From: Bombyx mori
Lineage: Eukaryota > Arthropoda > Insecta > Lepidoptera > Bombycidae
Assembly: GCF_030269925.1 (NCBI RefSeq)
Contig: NC_085133.1
Location: 1,012,001 to 1,076,000 of the forward strand
DNA: 64,000 nt
Direction of reading: 5' to 3'
Part shown: positions 54,311-64,000 of the stretch, in pieces
How the letters are laid out: every line of letters begins with the position of its first letter
How positions within the stretch are numbered: the stretch's first letter is position 1
Position numbers and translations under genes: made by a program
Notes under the pieces: generated by a model
Databases searched by the model: none
What the model was told of the DNA's origin: nothing
What the model saw: the letters and a program-made list of their open reading frames with translations, nothing else

Positions 54311-54453
54311 TAGGAAAAAAACAAGTCAAGAATATCACGCAATTTTTATATTCCACATAATATTGGGTAAGTAAATACCTAATCCTATGGAATGCATAAT
54401 ATGGATACATGATTTTTATTCCCTGGATAGTTTTGTCATTACACTTTTTTTAG

Positions 54454-54605
54454 CTGAAGACGGAAAAGAGCTCGCCGCCTATCTTTCGCACAGTACAAAG
54501 CCCGCTGATATCTCTGGAATCCCGCCGAGCTTGACGCGTGAGGCGGAAGTCGTAAAGAAGAATGTCCCGAAATTTGCACGACTGTTTCGTGGAAAAAATG
54601 GATAA
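54454..54605 (+). other. Orphan terminal-exon-like segment, 50 codons ending in TAA
   Basis: Acceptor cactttttttag, then an open frame E-D-G-K-E-L-A-A-Y-L-S-H-S-T… ending F-R-G-K-N-G and TAA. GC content and third-base pattern look coding compared with the AT-rich flanks. It enters in phase 1, the same phase as the protease signal exon donor at 44174, so a splice is possible in principle. I do not recognise the protein. It may be the last exon of an unseen gene or a captured fragment. Confidence 0.35.
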
Positions 54606-54665
54606 GCTACCAGTGCCCGAGTAGATTATTATTCGGTTATGCCGAAATGGATGTTATCACATGAT

Positions 54666-54909
54666 AACGGCCATCTGGCGTAGTGGTAAGTGACATGGTC
54701 ACTACACAAGGGGATCGCGGGTTCGAATCCCGCCAAGGGAAGATATTTGTATGATAAATATAAAATGTCTTTTCCAGGGTCAAGGATGTATCTTAAATAT
54801 ATGTATGTGTATAATAAAAATCTTACATTTATGTCCGATGTCTGGTACCTGTAACACAAGTTCTTTACGAACTTATCACGGGACCAGTTAACGTGGCGTG
54901 ATTGTTAGT
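54666..54909 (+). mobile_element. tRNA-derived SINE (second family), forward
   Basis: acggccatctggcgtagtgg, B-box ggttcgaatcc, end ttaacgtggcgtgattgtta. Confidence 0.75.
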
Positions 54910-55219
54910 AAATATTTATATATTTATATTTATATATGACGAACTTCGCGCTTCGCTGTGAAATCTTTAAAGTGCTTCGATATTATTTATCGATGGGGTT
55001 CTATTCGTTATATGGCGATGGTGATTAAGCTTTGGCTTTGTCAAAAATTTCGTAGTAAATACATACGTATGACTTCCACGTTCAAGGAACGATGTAATAA
55101 ACATGAAACATATGTATGTTATTTATACGGAAAGTTTAGGAACCAGTATTGCGTACCTATAGACATCTATTACTTAATAAAAATGTAGGCATCAAATTAC
55201 CAATCTGGACGACCTCATA

Positions 55220-55370
55220 GACACAGCCTACTGATTTTCTCGCCGGATCTTTTCAGTGGGTCACGATTCCGATCCGGTGGGATATTCAGCGAAGCACTGC
55301 TCTTGCTAGGGCTGGTGTTAGCAGCCTACCAGTCTGCGTGGAATAGCCCGTTAGACTACCAACGATTAGA
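55220..55370 (+). mobile_element. LINE 3' fragment (family L2), truncated
   Basis: cctactgattttctcgccgg to ccgttagactaccaacgatt. Confidence 0.5.
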
Positions 55371-55506
55371 CACCAAAAAAGTGGATGACATCAATCAAGT
55401 TCTGATACGCACTTAGCAGACGTGTACTGAAGCAATAAAATAAAGATGTCGTATACAAACTACAGTTAAAACCACTTGAACACAAGAACGACAAACCTAC
55501 AAACAA

Positions 55507-55695
55507 TGAACTTTTTGAAGGATCCCGAGAAGCTATGTCCAGCGGCTTTGTGTTTAATTTCCCACATTTGTGCACTTTCACAGATATTAAACAGTTAATA
55601 AAACACCGTTATTACACATTTAAACCTGAAGAACACTTAATAGACAAAATAAAACAAATCACAACACTTCACTCCTCGCGTTCCCGCCAAAAAGT
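55507..55695 (-). mobile_element. GGCGGG SINE-like element, half copy at the duplication boundary
   Basis: Only the GGCGGG half is present; its counterpart at 45240-45597 is complete. Confidence 0.65.
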
Positions 55696-55732
55696 GACTA
55701 CGGATGAATTCAAAAATAAGCTCTCCTTTCAG

Positions 55733-55869
55733 TTACATACAAAGGGAAATTGTCACCTGAATGCGTGAAGAAATACCACCGCATCTACGTCACCAAGAGG
55801 AGTGCGCCAAGAAACTACCAGTACTTCCACGAGGCTATGTCCGACCAATCCAGTGATGCTGATGATGAA
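55733..55869 (+). CDS. Duplicate protease exon 2
   Basis: Identical in sequence to 45633-45769. Confidence 0.75.
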
Positions 55870-58800
55870 GTATGCTTTAAAGCTTGAAACTTGCAAGCAC
55901 AATTTGTAGCTTTAGCTATAGGCACATAATTTTCTTTAAATTATAATTAAATATCTTTATTCCACTAACAAAACCAGTATAAGGGCGAATTCTATGTTAT
56001 AAAGCTAGTCATTAGATCCATTGTATATGAAGGAGCAGGCTGGTTTCATGGTGTTTTTAAAATGCGACGCCATTCTCTTCATCATTACCATTGCATTAAA
56101 CCCACTGAGCTTCTCGCCGGATCTTCTCAGTGGGTCGCGTTTCCGATCCGGTGGTAGATTCTGCAAAGCACTGCTCTTGCTGGGGTCAGTGTTAGCAACT
56201 CTCCGGTTCGAGCCCCGTGAGCTCACCTACAAACGTTAGGGTGAAGCTGAAATAGCCTCTGAAGGCTATCAGCACCGGTAGGAAAAAAAAAGTTGGTTTG
56301 CATAGTGATAGTAATTAAGACTCATTTTTCCAATGAATTCCGTTTATTACATCTCAAGCCTACATCGATATCAACAGAGAGTTCCGCTCCGTTCGACAGC
56401 TCAGGCTGGAATGTTTTGAGCTTTCTTTTTCCTACCTAAGCTGATAGCCTGAGAGGCTATTTCAGCGTAACCTTAACTAGTAGGTGAGCTCACGGGGCTC
56501 AAACCTGACGACGTTGCTAACACGAACCCTAGCAAGAGCAGTGCTTCGCAGAATCTACCACCGGATCGGAAACGCGACCCACTGAGAAGATCCGGCGAGA
56601 AACTCAGTGGGCTGTGTCTGTGGGCTAATTTACTCGTTGAGCCCTTCGTCGCAAGCGACGGCTTCGACGGAAACGATGACCGGTGCTTGAGGTACCTAAA
56701 AGCACCGTTAGTGGATAGGGAGGATCCGAAATGACTTTGTTTTTAGCCACAATAGTCATTAGTATTTATAGTAGAAAGCGGGGGTATCTTAATCATGAAT
56801 TCTCCTGAACACCGTCTTAAACAGTTATTGACAAGCGTAATATTATGGAAACAGTTAACTTTAACTATTTTTAGTTAACTAAATAGTGACGTTGCGCTGA
56901 CATAATATCTAATATATAAAATTCTCGTGTCACAATGTTCGTTCCCATACTCCTCCAAAACCGCTTGACCGATTCTCACGAAATTTTTTATGCATATTCA
57001 GTAAACCTGAGAATCGGCTACTATCTATTTTTCATACCCCTAAGTGATTAGGGTTGTCCACCCCTAACATATTTTTTTTATTTTGACATTTTTTTTTTGT
57101 TATAGTAAGGTATTATGTGGTTGAATGAGGTTTTGTTATTTTTATTATATATTCCCTCATCGTTTACAGCGCTACATACCTCTTTCACTCATTTACCACA
57201 TCCTTACACACTTACAATAAGTTAGTATTTTTTTCTACACTAGAAATTCCCTATAAATCTTATATATGGCAAAACAACGTTTGCCGGGTCAGCTAGTAAG
57301 TATATAATATTCACAGTTGTATATATAAGATCAAAAACAAAATGAGCTTGTGAGGGTCAGCCACGCTTTACTATAACTGGCTAATTTGTATTAAGGTCCT
57401 ATATAATACTTTCCTGGTACTGTGACAGACATTTTCTCTGGAATGCCAACCACAACTGAAAAAAGAAATGTAATTGTCGAGAATTATATGTATCATAGAA
57501 AATTAGACGGTAGTCGCACAATATTCGAATGTCGATAATACCTTATATTTGTTCATTCTAACAAAACCTGTCAAATATTGGAAACGTCGGACACGAGATT
57601 AAGCCGCAAAAACTACTGGTGGTAGGATCTGTTGGGAGTCCGCACGGGGTTGGTACCACCACCCTGCCTATTTCTGCCGTGAAGCAGTAATGCGATTTGA
57701 AGGGTGGGGCAGCCGTTGTAACTATACTGAGACCTTAGAACTTATATCTCCAGATGAGTGGCGGCATTTACGCTGTAGATGTCTATGGGCTCCAGTAATC
57801 ACTTAACACCAGGCGGGCTGTGAGATCGTCCACCCATCTAAGCAATAAAAAAAAATTTGAATTATATTAACGATTGGGCAGAGTTGAAGAAAATACTAAA
57901 TAGAGATGCCAGATATGAGATACTTTATTTTTGCTTTAAGATAGTATTAAATCTCCCTTTTCGCTTTGAAACGCATTTATTACACCCTGTATACTATATT
58001 TTTGAACCGATAATAAAAAAAAAAACACTTGGAAAACTAATGTATAGAGCTCCAAACCTAATTATATTTATATTTGGGTTCAAGATTAAATGGCGAATCG
58101 TTGGCGGGGACCAAGTTAGCATCAAACAAATTCCCTATCAAGTACTCTATGGTATGTATTGCGGTGGAGTTCTGATAGCACCAGACTGGGTTCTGACGGC
58201 TGCTCACTGCAAGTAAGCACTCAATTATTTTTTCTTCTTCTTGATTCGGATTCTTGAAAACGACCATACCTTAACACCAGATGGGTCCAACATTATTTTG
58301 AAGTCGTGACGAATAGCACGTGTCTGGCACGTGTTTAGGATAGGATATCAAGCGATGTGATGATGCCCGTGTTAAAATCCCGTAGACGGGTACCGGGTTT
58401 TCTAAAGCAAACGTGCGAAATTTGCTTTAATACTGGTGTTAGGTCGGTTTTGTTCTGTTGGTAAGTGGTAAAGATCCACTAAAGTTTGAGCACTGTAAGC
58501 TTGTTGGCTCGTTAAAGGAGTTAATTAACCATAAGACTTTCTCTTTTAGAGACAAAAGCGACTTCATCCTAGCCGGTTCGACATACAGGAGTAGGGCAAC
58601 CCGATATCCCGTTTGCGCTCACTTCTTTCATCCGTTGTGGAACTCGTCTTCAAAACTCCACAGCCATGACTATGACTATCAACTGCTCTTATTGGAAGTG
58701 GCAGTGCCAGTGACCATGGAAAGTAGACCTGTTGCTATAGGCCATGCTAACGACATCCAGCCAGGGGCTTTGATCTCGGTCAGCGGTTGGGGCCACATCG

Positions 58801-61800
58801 AGTATAAGGTAAATTTAATTGACTTTTGTAGATAGACAAGAATTGCATTGATGATAAACTAGTCCCATCATAGCCCACCTGATGTATGAGCCATCTTTCA
58901 ATGCTGCCAGCGTTACGACATCAGACCCGTGCTTTGAAGCTCTCCAAGCACCCGTCACCGTTCTCTTTTTTTTTCCTACCCATTCTAGTAACCTTGAGGG
59001 GTTATACTAGATTCGCTGAACGAATAGGTGAGCCGCACGGGGCTCTAACCTGGTGACGTGGCTAATACTATCCCTAGCAAGAGCAGTGCTTCGCAGAATC
59101 TTTTTTTTTTTTTATTGTTTCGATGGGTGGACGAGCTCACAGCCCACCTGGTGTTAAGTGGTTACTGGAGCCCATAGACATCCACAACGTAAATGCGCCA
59201 CCCACCCCGAGACAAGTTCTAAGGTCTCAAGTATAGTTACAACGACTGCCCCACCCTTCAAACCGAAACGCTTTACTGCTTCACGGTAGAAATGGGCAGG
59301 GTGGTAGTACCCACCCGCGCGGACTCACAAGAGGTCCTACTACCAGTAATCTATCACCAGATCGGAAACGCGACCCACTGACAAGATCTGGCGAGAAACT
59401 CAGTGGGCTGTGTCTGTGGATTAATTTACTCGCCGAGCATTTCGTCGCAAGTGACAGGTCTGACGAGAATGGTGACCAGTGTTTGAAGTATCTAAAGTTA
59501 ACGTTAGTAGATCGCGAGGATCCGAAATGACGTGTTAACCGTTCTCATTGTGCAAACTAGCCCATAAACATAACCCACTGAGTTTCTCACCTAATCTTCT
59601 CAGTGGGTCGTGACTCAGCGAAGCACTTCTCTTGCTGGTGCTAGTGTTAGCAAGTCCTCCCAAGTTGACCCTCGTAAGCTCACCTACCAAACGGAGCATA
59701 GTTGAAATAGCATCCTAGGTTAGCAAGTAGGTAGGGCAAAAAAACATTAAGCCGAAATTTCAATTGTATTGTGTATAGTCAGTCCCATTATTCGAACCGG
59801 AATGCGTTAATGCTTCGTGGTAGAACACAGTTAACGGTACTTACCCATTAGTAACATTATTATTTTAAATACACACCGTGGACTTTCAATTAGGGTGTAA
59901 ATTAAACACGTATTGTTACAAATTAGAGATCACATCACTATGTTAATATTCAACTAATATGTAACAAACTACTGGATAGATATTAGAGTATATTCATAAT
60001 GAAATGAAATGAAATGCGTTTATTTCAGGCAACTTAAGCCCATCAAATTTCACATACAATTACATAATATTTAAATCAAAATACAATAAAATTAAAATGA
60101 AAATTTATCAGAGTGATTAAAAATAAAAGTAAACAAAAATGAATAGAAATCAAATGAAACTGAATCAAAATTATAAAAATTAAAAGGAACTAATTTAATA
60201 AATAATGAAATAATGTTAACTGAGTAACCGCCATCAAGTCACTGTATTGGATTAACGACAGATAGATGCTTATTACAACAGTGTCTTATATAGTCCAGTC
60301 TAGTCTGTCGGCAGTCATAGCGAGGATATGCTTATGATAATGGTGGTTTAAAATGGTTTAAACATCGATATATCGATGGGCTTAAATCTTAATGTGAGGA
60401 AACGGTCCTAAAAAGACTTGCATAGACTGCGTAAAAGGGGATCTTCGAGGGAATGGTTGTAATTAATACGCTTTTATTAGCATCAGACGTATGTATGTTA
60501 GTATGTAACGGAATCTTTGAACATGATTTTGACCCCCTTCAAAACGTCGGATTAACTCGAAATTTGGTATACTTATTAAGGACCGATGACAATTCAATAT
60601 TTAAAAAAAAAGTTGAAATGCAACAAAAAAATTAAAAATAAATAATAGTTTAAAAAAAGCGTGGGGTGCATGGTATCAGTAGTTATATATATTTTATGAA
60701 CACATATGAGTAGAAGGGTTATTTTTGATAATATCCTGAAGAGTACCCCACGCTTTTTTACAATAAAATAATTTTTTCTTACACTATATTTATAATACAA
60801 ATTTATTAAAATTTATTTTCTATTTTTCAGTTGGATTTTCTATAAAAACGTGTATTGTTAGTTTTTTTAAATTCTCTCTCTCTCTCCGATCGGTCTCTCA
60901 CTGCTGAGGATCGTGACTCCGTCCAATTCCGTCAACCAGCTGTCTCCACCGATCCCGTTTTATAGCTTGGTGGAGTGCGTCGCTGACAGGTACCCCCAGT
61001 TCCTCCACTATTTGGTCCGACAATCGTTTGGGGCCCCTACCCCTAGTCCTTTTTCCCTCTATTTTACCGGTCACCACAGGACGTTCCAAATTGCTATATT
61101 CTTAAACTTATTTTTAATAATAAAATTTCGTGTGTACAGAGCAGGCTGATGCAAGACGTGGTTCGTCGGGCGTATATTCCTGTCATCAGTTATTACGAGT
61201 GCAAATCTTTACCGCTGCCAAACTACAGGAATATTACGACTAGAATGTTCTGCGCCGGCTACAAGAATGGAACTAAGGATTCTTGTCAAGTAAATAAATT
61301 GAATTACTTTTTCGGTTAGATAAGAGAACTTGCATATCTCACGGATAACCTGGTGCCTAATTTTAATGGAGCTTATAGACCCTACTTGCTTGGAACAGCT
61401 ATGTCTAGTGAGGGTCTTTTGTCCTTTAAGTTTGGTAACATATCGTCTTCTCGCATTAAAACTGTATAATCTCAAAACTCACTAAATTTTACAGGAGAGT
61501 GTTTTAAAGGTTTAACATATTATTATGATATTTTTAATTACCATCATCTTTGCAACATTTACTTTTTAGTTTTTACCAGTTACATTATCTGATTCTGTCT
61601 TTTAAAGTAAGATAAAAATATGTATTAATTTTGTTAATAGTAGTCAAAATATAGGTAAACTAAAAAAAAAAAAGAACTAAAACTGAACTACGCTCTTTTG
61701 ACAGTATTTATGAAAAAAATACTGGTGATACTAAATCATTCCGCATATTAACTCAATTACGAATATTTTTGGAAATTGTACACTTTTAATACGAAAAGAC

Positions 61801-62790
61801 GATATGCTTCACAGGGAATACCAAGCCGGTATTCCTTTTTTTTTTGCTTAGATGGGTGGACGAGCTCACAGCCCACCTGGTGCTAAGTGGTTACTGGAGC
61901 CCATAGACATCTACAATGTAAATGCGCCACCCACCTTGAGATATAAGTTCTAAGATCTCAGTATAGTTACAACGGCTACCCCACCCTTCAAACCGAAACG
62001 CATTACTGCTTCACGGCAGAAATAGGCGGGGTGGTGGTACCAACCCGTGTGGACTCATAAGAAATCCTACCACCAGTGATTCCTTGAGATAATCCCCTCG
62101 TTTTCATTTGAAAATCACAGTACTAACACAGAGAGCAGAATTCATCTGTACTACACGGGACTACTGTTTTTGTTATACCACGCACCATTAAAGCTCCACA
62201 GTATTTCCTAAGATGTCGCTACCTAGACTCAATATTATGTGAGTAAGACTGTTTGTTTCGGAAGGATTAATTAGCTCACACCAGACAGAGACACAATGGC
62301 GAAACAGGCGCGTGTGGGCTTAAAAGTTGTCTTTGAATCCTAAATAAATAAATATTTACTAACAATCACGCCAAGTTAACTGGTCCCGTTATAAGTTCGT
62401 AAAATATAAGATTTTTCTTATACACATACATATATTGAATATACATCCATAACCCTGGAAAAGACATTTATATTTATCATACAAATATCTTCCCTTGGCG
62501 GGATTCGAACCCGCGACCCCCTTGTGTAGTGACCATGTCACTTACCACTACACCAGACGGACGTAATAGACTTATTATTGTACAGTAAACTCTCTACTGA
62601 TCCTGTCTAGAAGCATTGTAGACTGTGTTTTATCCAGGGTGACTCCGGTAGTCCTGCTATTATCAAAGGAAAGCTGGTTGGCATAGTGTCCTTCGGCGTC
62701 GGCTGTGCAGTGAAGAACCAGCCAGGGGTTTATACCGACGTGCCTATCGCCAGAGCCTGGATACGATCAGTGACGGGTCTACCGCTTTGA
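55733..62790 (+). CDS. Duplicate trypsin-like serine protease, exons 2-6 only (no signal exon seen)
   Basis: Exons 55733-55869, 58085-58212, 58550-58808, 61140-61289, 62638-62790, with the same lengths, phases and splice motifs as copy 1. By direct reading the coding exons differ from copy 1 at four positions, all silent (two in the Asp exon, two near the C-terminus). The mature enzyme would therefore be identical: activation site, His, Asp, Ser and pocket Asp are all kept. No ATG-plus-hydrophobic exon with a phase 1 donor was found between 53,900 and 55,730. This copy may be reached by splicing from exon 1 at 44105, may use an unseen first exon, or may not be expressed. An assembly artefact is also possible. 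Marked as 5' incomplete. Confidence 0.8.
56098..56740. mobile_element. Inverted pair of LINE family L2 fragments, copy 2
   Basis: Counterparts of 46000-46195 (+) and 46325-46640 (-). Confidence 0.58.
56908..57297 (+). mobile_element. Helitron-like element ending GCCGGGTCAGCTAGT, copy 2
   Basis: Counterpart of 46812-47201. Confidence 0.62.
57610..57856 (+). mobile_element. Bm1-type SINE, copy 2
   Basis: Counterpart of 47515. Confidence 0.7.
58085..58212 (+). CDS. Duplicate protease exon 3
   Basis: Activation site and catalytic His, identical to 47980-48107. Confidence 0.85.
58550..58808 (+). CDS. Duplicate protease exon 4
   Basis: Two silent differences from copy 1 (ACT/ACC and TTG/TTA). 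Confidence 0.85.
59101..59346 (-). mobile_element. Bm1-type SINE inserted after the duplication
   Basis: Interrupts the L2 fragment that is intact in copy 1. Flanked by aatct at both sides. No tRNA-like head. Reverse orientation. Confidence 0.85.
59347..59745. mobile_element. LINE family L2 fragments, copy 2
   Basis: Continuation of the split fragment (-) then cccactgagtttctcaccta (+), as in copy 1. Confidence 0.5.
60465..60856. mobile_element. MITE-like element, copy 2
   Basis: Counterpart of 50327. The inner arms agcgtggggt / accccacgct pair perfectly here. Confidence 0.55.
60890..61100 (-). mobile_element. LINE RT C-terminal fragment (RTE-like), copy 2
   Basis: Counterpart of 50745. Confidence 0.55.
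61140..61289 (+). CDS. Duplicate protease exon 5
   Basis: Identical to 51015-51164. Confidence 0.85.
61845..62082 (-). mobile_element. Bm1-type SINE, copy 2
   Basis: Counterpart of 52065. Confidence 0.7.
62343..62570 (-). mobile_element. tRNA-derived SINE (second family), copy-2-specific insertion
   Basis: Copy 1 reads straight through cctaaataaacttattattg; copy 2 has the SINE between taaataaa and cttattattg. It lies about 70 bp before the exon 6 acceptor. Confidence 0.8.
62638..62790 (+). CDS. Duplicate protease exon 6
   Basis: Two silent differences from copy 1 (TCC-GTT versus TCA-GTG). AATAAA follows at 62795. Confidence 0.85.
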   Translation, partial: GDSGSPAIIKGKLVGIVSFGVGCAVKNQPGVYTDVPIARAWIRSVTGLPL

Positions 62791-62919
62791 AATCAATAAA
62801 AATATCGGAGGATGCCTTGAGTTTTAAATACACTGAATACTTAATCTATTTTTTTATGCTTGATGTCGATTTTTCAAATGTACTAAATAGCGGTTGTCTG
62901 GATCTTATTTTTTTGTAAT

Positions 62920-63025
62920 GCCCTTATAGGCAGACCAGCATACGGCCCACCTGATGGTGAGGGCTTACCGTCGCCCACGGACTTCAGCAATGCCTGGGGC
63001 AGAGCCAAACCTCTGCCTACCGTTA
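62920..63025 (-). mobile_element. LINE 3' UTR fragment (family L1), copy 2
   Basis: Counterpart of 52920. Confidence 0.5.
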
Positions 63026-63479
63026 CACCCAGAACCCTACCATTAATCAGAAGGTATTATTGCTTTGCGGTAAAATAGGTCTTACCTACCTGTGCTGGCT
63101 TACAATATGCCCTACAACCAATGGATTCTAATTGATGATCGTACTACGTTGGTGTAATACTTGTAGAAAGCTGCTACTCATTCCCGTGGTCACCTTTGAT
63201 GGCATCCACGGGAAGAGACGCTCCTTTAAGTGCACACCACTTACAGATGTCTCATTCTCTCACGTCGCAAGATAGATGGTATTCACGTGATGTGCATGAG
63301 CGGTATCTAATTAACGTCAGGCCATATTGTGCACTGGTGCAAAAAATCTTTGAAATCCGTATCCCATTATAATATTATGTTCTCTTTATATGTGCACTAG
63401 CTTTTAACTGTGACTTCACTCGTGTTAAAGCAGAAAAAAGTATGTCTTGGTGCGTGGTTATCTTTCTCGTTGAAATATT

Positions 63480-63752
63480 ATGGCTATGATAGGTATGATA
63501 GGTAGTGAAACTTGGTTTGTTCGCAAGGACTTGATCATAAAGCTTCAAGTGTTTGTGAATAAGTGCCTGCGTCAGATTTTGAAAATCTTTTGGCCTGAAA
63601 AGATCACTAACAAAGAGCTGTGGAGGATCACTAAGCAGACACCAATGGAGAAGGAGATCCTTACGCGGAAGTGGCATTGGATTGGTCACACTTTGAGAAA
63701 GCCCGATACCCACCTATCAAAGAGAGCACTGACCTGGAAAGTGTCTGGAAGA
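63480..63752 (+). pseudogene. C-terminal part of RTE-like LINE ORF2, copy 2, cut at 63752
   Basis: As 53487 but truncated where it meets the element at 63753. Confidence 0.65.
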
Positions 63753-64000
63753 CAATGGTGGATCCAGGGGGAGGGTCACGGGGGTCATGACCACCCCCTG
63801 AGCTGGGTCCAGGACTTAGGTGGACCACTAATTGAATATAATGATGTTATTTATATATTTTGTCACCATACAGATTTGATGTAACTTACCTTCAATATTT
63901 AATTAATTTAATATAATATAATAACTTTGTATAATGGCAAACGTTTGGGAACGAACGCATCTAAATTTGACTATGTGACCCCCTCCTGGCGACAAAGCTG
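63753..64000 (+). mobile_element. End of a DNA transposon, possibly hAT, continuing past the window
   Basis: Begins aatggtggatccagggggag, a sequence style seen at hAT-type ends, with a local palindrome around gggggtcatgacccccc-like bases. Only one end is in the window, so the class is a guess. Confidence 0.35.

Larger units (their letters stand above)
55507..63750 (+). repeat. Tandem duplication, copy 2
   Basis: Second copy; the similarity stops at a different DNA transposon end at 63750, so the true right end may lie beyond it. Confidence 0.9.

Noticed and set aside
57857..58216. Protease start at an upstream Met near 57857
   Set aside because: The region before 58085 is AT-rich intron with a good ttcaag acceptor. 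Exon 2 joins in phase, and a Met there would give no signal peptide.
1..64000. CRISPR array or bacterial operon
   Set aside because: Repeats are dispersed transposons with variable spacing; genes are split by introns. The DNA is animal.

Overview
The window is nuclear DNA of a lepidopteran insect, most likely the silkworm Bombyx mori or a close relative. The evidence is a dense load of Bm1-type SINEs, an R4-clade Dong-type LINE set in TTA repeats, typical lepidopteran Helitrons, short exons with GT/AG introns, and AT-rich spacers. The species call is inference from repeats remembered without a database search. No bacterial, viral, rRNA or CRISPR feature was seen. tRNA-like sequences are present only as heads of SINEs.

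Region 1 (1-4,600) holds a minus-strand non-LTR retrotransposon cut by the window edge (ORF1 with zinc knuckles, then the start of ORF2 with its endonuclease), followed by Helitron-like and LINE fragments. Region 2 (4,612-29,319, plus strand) is one complete gene that I assembled exon by exon: 20 exons whose phases all join, encoding about 1,120 residues. It is the insect orthologue of DSTYK (dual serine/threonine and tyrosine protein kinase). Its introns are packed with transposons, including an apparently intact Dong-type LINE (about 6.99-11.08 kb, antisense) whose target TTA repeat ends 13 bp before the exon 3 acceptor, and a SINE-like element whose 12-bp target duplication copied the exon 19 splice acceptor.

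Region 3 (29.3-44.1 kb) is gene-poor: SINEs, LINE tails, Helitrons, one example of nested insertions, AT-rich spacer, and one possible minus-strand first exon at 32,248-32,260. Region 4 (44.1-63.8 kb, plus strand) holds a secreted trypsin-like serine protease of 298 residues in six exons (44,105-52,787). Exons 2-6 with their introns are repeated in tandem about 10.1 kb downstream (55,733-62,790). The second copy has no visible signal-peptide exon. The two sets of exons differ at four synonymous positions only, while the introns carry indels and copy-specific insertions.

The two cellular genes have no evident functional link. DSTYK is an intracellular kinase and the other locus encodes a secreted protease zymogen. 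The points most worth follow-up are the protease duplication (two genes, alternative splicing from one signal exon, pseudogene, or assembly artefact), the duplicated splice acceptor in DSTYK, and the unnamed SINE-like family that appears at both places.
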